A stretch of DNA of 32,033 nucleotides from Lachnospiraceae bacterium (GTDB lineage Bacteria > Bacillota > Clostridia > Lachnospirales > Lachnospiraceae): contig JAILAF010000001.1 in assembly GCA_024681775.1 (NCBI GenBank), forward strand, positions 1 through 32,033. Reading direction: 5' to 3'. A program made the position numbers and the translations under genes. Within the stretch, counting starts at the first letter, position 1, and each line of letters opens with the position of its first letter. Shown here in pieces: positions 31,889-32,033 of this stretch. Under the pieces are notes generated by a model that was not told where the DNA came from, made no database searches, and saw only the letters and a program-made list of their open reading frames with translations.

Positions 31889-32033
31889 TTATTTTTCTCC
31901 CGGATGCAGGTCGCAGACTGCCTGCTCATAATCGATCAGTTCGGTGATGGTGGGCTCGTCGGAGCAGACCGCACATCCCTTTCCTCTGGGGGGCAGCTTG
32001 ATCTTATGGAATTCCATCTTCAGGGCATCGTAG
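31889..32033 (-). CDS. ThiF/MoeB/HesA-type E1 enzyme, C-terminal end (partial)
   Basis: Only the last 48 residues are in the window; the start lies beyond the right edge. The end reads YDALKMEFHKIKLPPRGKGC, followed by AVCSDEPTITELIDYEQ and a short tail. Both elements, the late beta strands and the C-x-x-C with PTIxxLxDYE, are typical of the C-terminus of MoeB- and ThiF-like adenylyltransferases that activate sulfur carrier proteins. The two cysteines are the second pair of the usual zinc site. The JAMM peptidase gene follows after one base. Confidence 0.8.
   Translation of the reverse strand, partial: YDALKMEFHKIKLPPRGKGCAVCSDEPTITELIDYEQAVCDLHPGEK

Overview
The window looks like chromosomal DNA of a fairly GC-rich, Gram-positive anaerobe of the Clostridia, most likely a Lachnospiraceae-type gut bacterium. 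The basis is the gene families (YtgP/SpoVB-type flippase, RqcH, a type Ic-like aspartate aminotransferase, a ferredoxin-type aldo/keto reductase, a PF06541 membrane protein), strong AGGAGG ribosome binding sites and sigmaA-like promoters. This is inference from family recognition and was not tested by a search. No rRNA, tRNA, phage, IS transposase or CRISPR array was found.

Layout. 1-137: the 5' end of a group IIC intron (minus strand), sitting directly behind the guaB terminator. 208-3112: guaB and two membrane proteins of unknown function. 3266-3829: a Nudix hydrolase on the plus strand. 3980-15043: a long minus-strand block. Read 5' to 3' it runs aroF-type DAHP synthase, NodB-type deacetylase, bactofilin, pyrH, frr, uppS, cdsA, dxr, rseP, a PP2C-like protein without catalytic metal ligands, and a Ser/Thr kinase; fsa follows behind its own promoter. 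The core pyrH-frr-uppS-cdsA-dxr-rseP order is classical, but a bactofilin stands where rpsB-tsf is often found. The block joins ribosome recycling, pyrimidine, isoprenoid and phospholipid synthesis with envelope and shape proteins. 15214-18274: a XerD-like recombinase, then an aminotransferase and a second Nudix hydrolase. 18566-20320: rqcH on the plus strand. 20723-22468: a MurJ/SpoVB-type flippase flanked on both sides by repeat-rich intergenic DNA. 23059-25304: an aldo/keto reductase, a GNAT acetyltransferase and a PF06541 membrane protein.

From about 25.3 to 30.1 kb the content is more accessory. It holds an unusual cytoplasmic fusion of ankyrin repeats with a GH43 glycosidase, then a tight operon of four small membrane proteins or lipoproteins that looks AT-richer by eye. 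The end of the window holds a flavodoxin/nitroreductase operon behind a perfect consensus promoter, and a JAMM peptidase with the tail of a ThiF/MoeB-type E1 enzyme, which looks like a sulfur-carrier module.

The most notable items are the ankyrin-GH43 fusion with its 6-codon coupled leader ORF, the kinase/pseudophosphatase pair behind rseP, a XerD-like protein that seems to lack the catalytic hairpin lysine, the group IIC intron at a terminator, and the 84-bp and 36-bp tandem repeats at 22.6-23.0 kb. No wholly new defence or mobile system was recognised.
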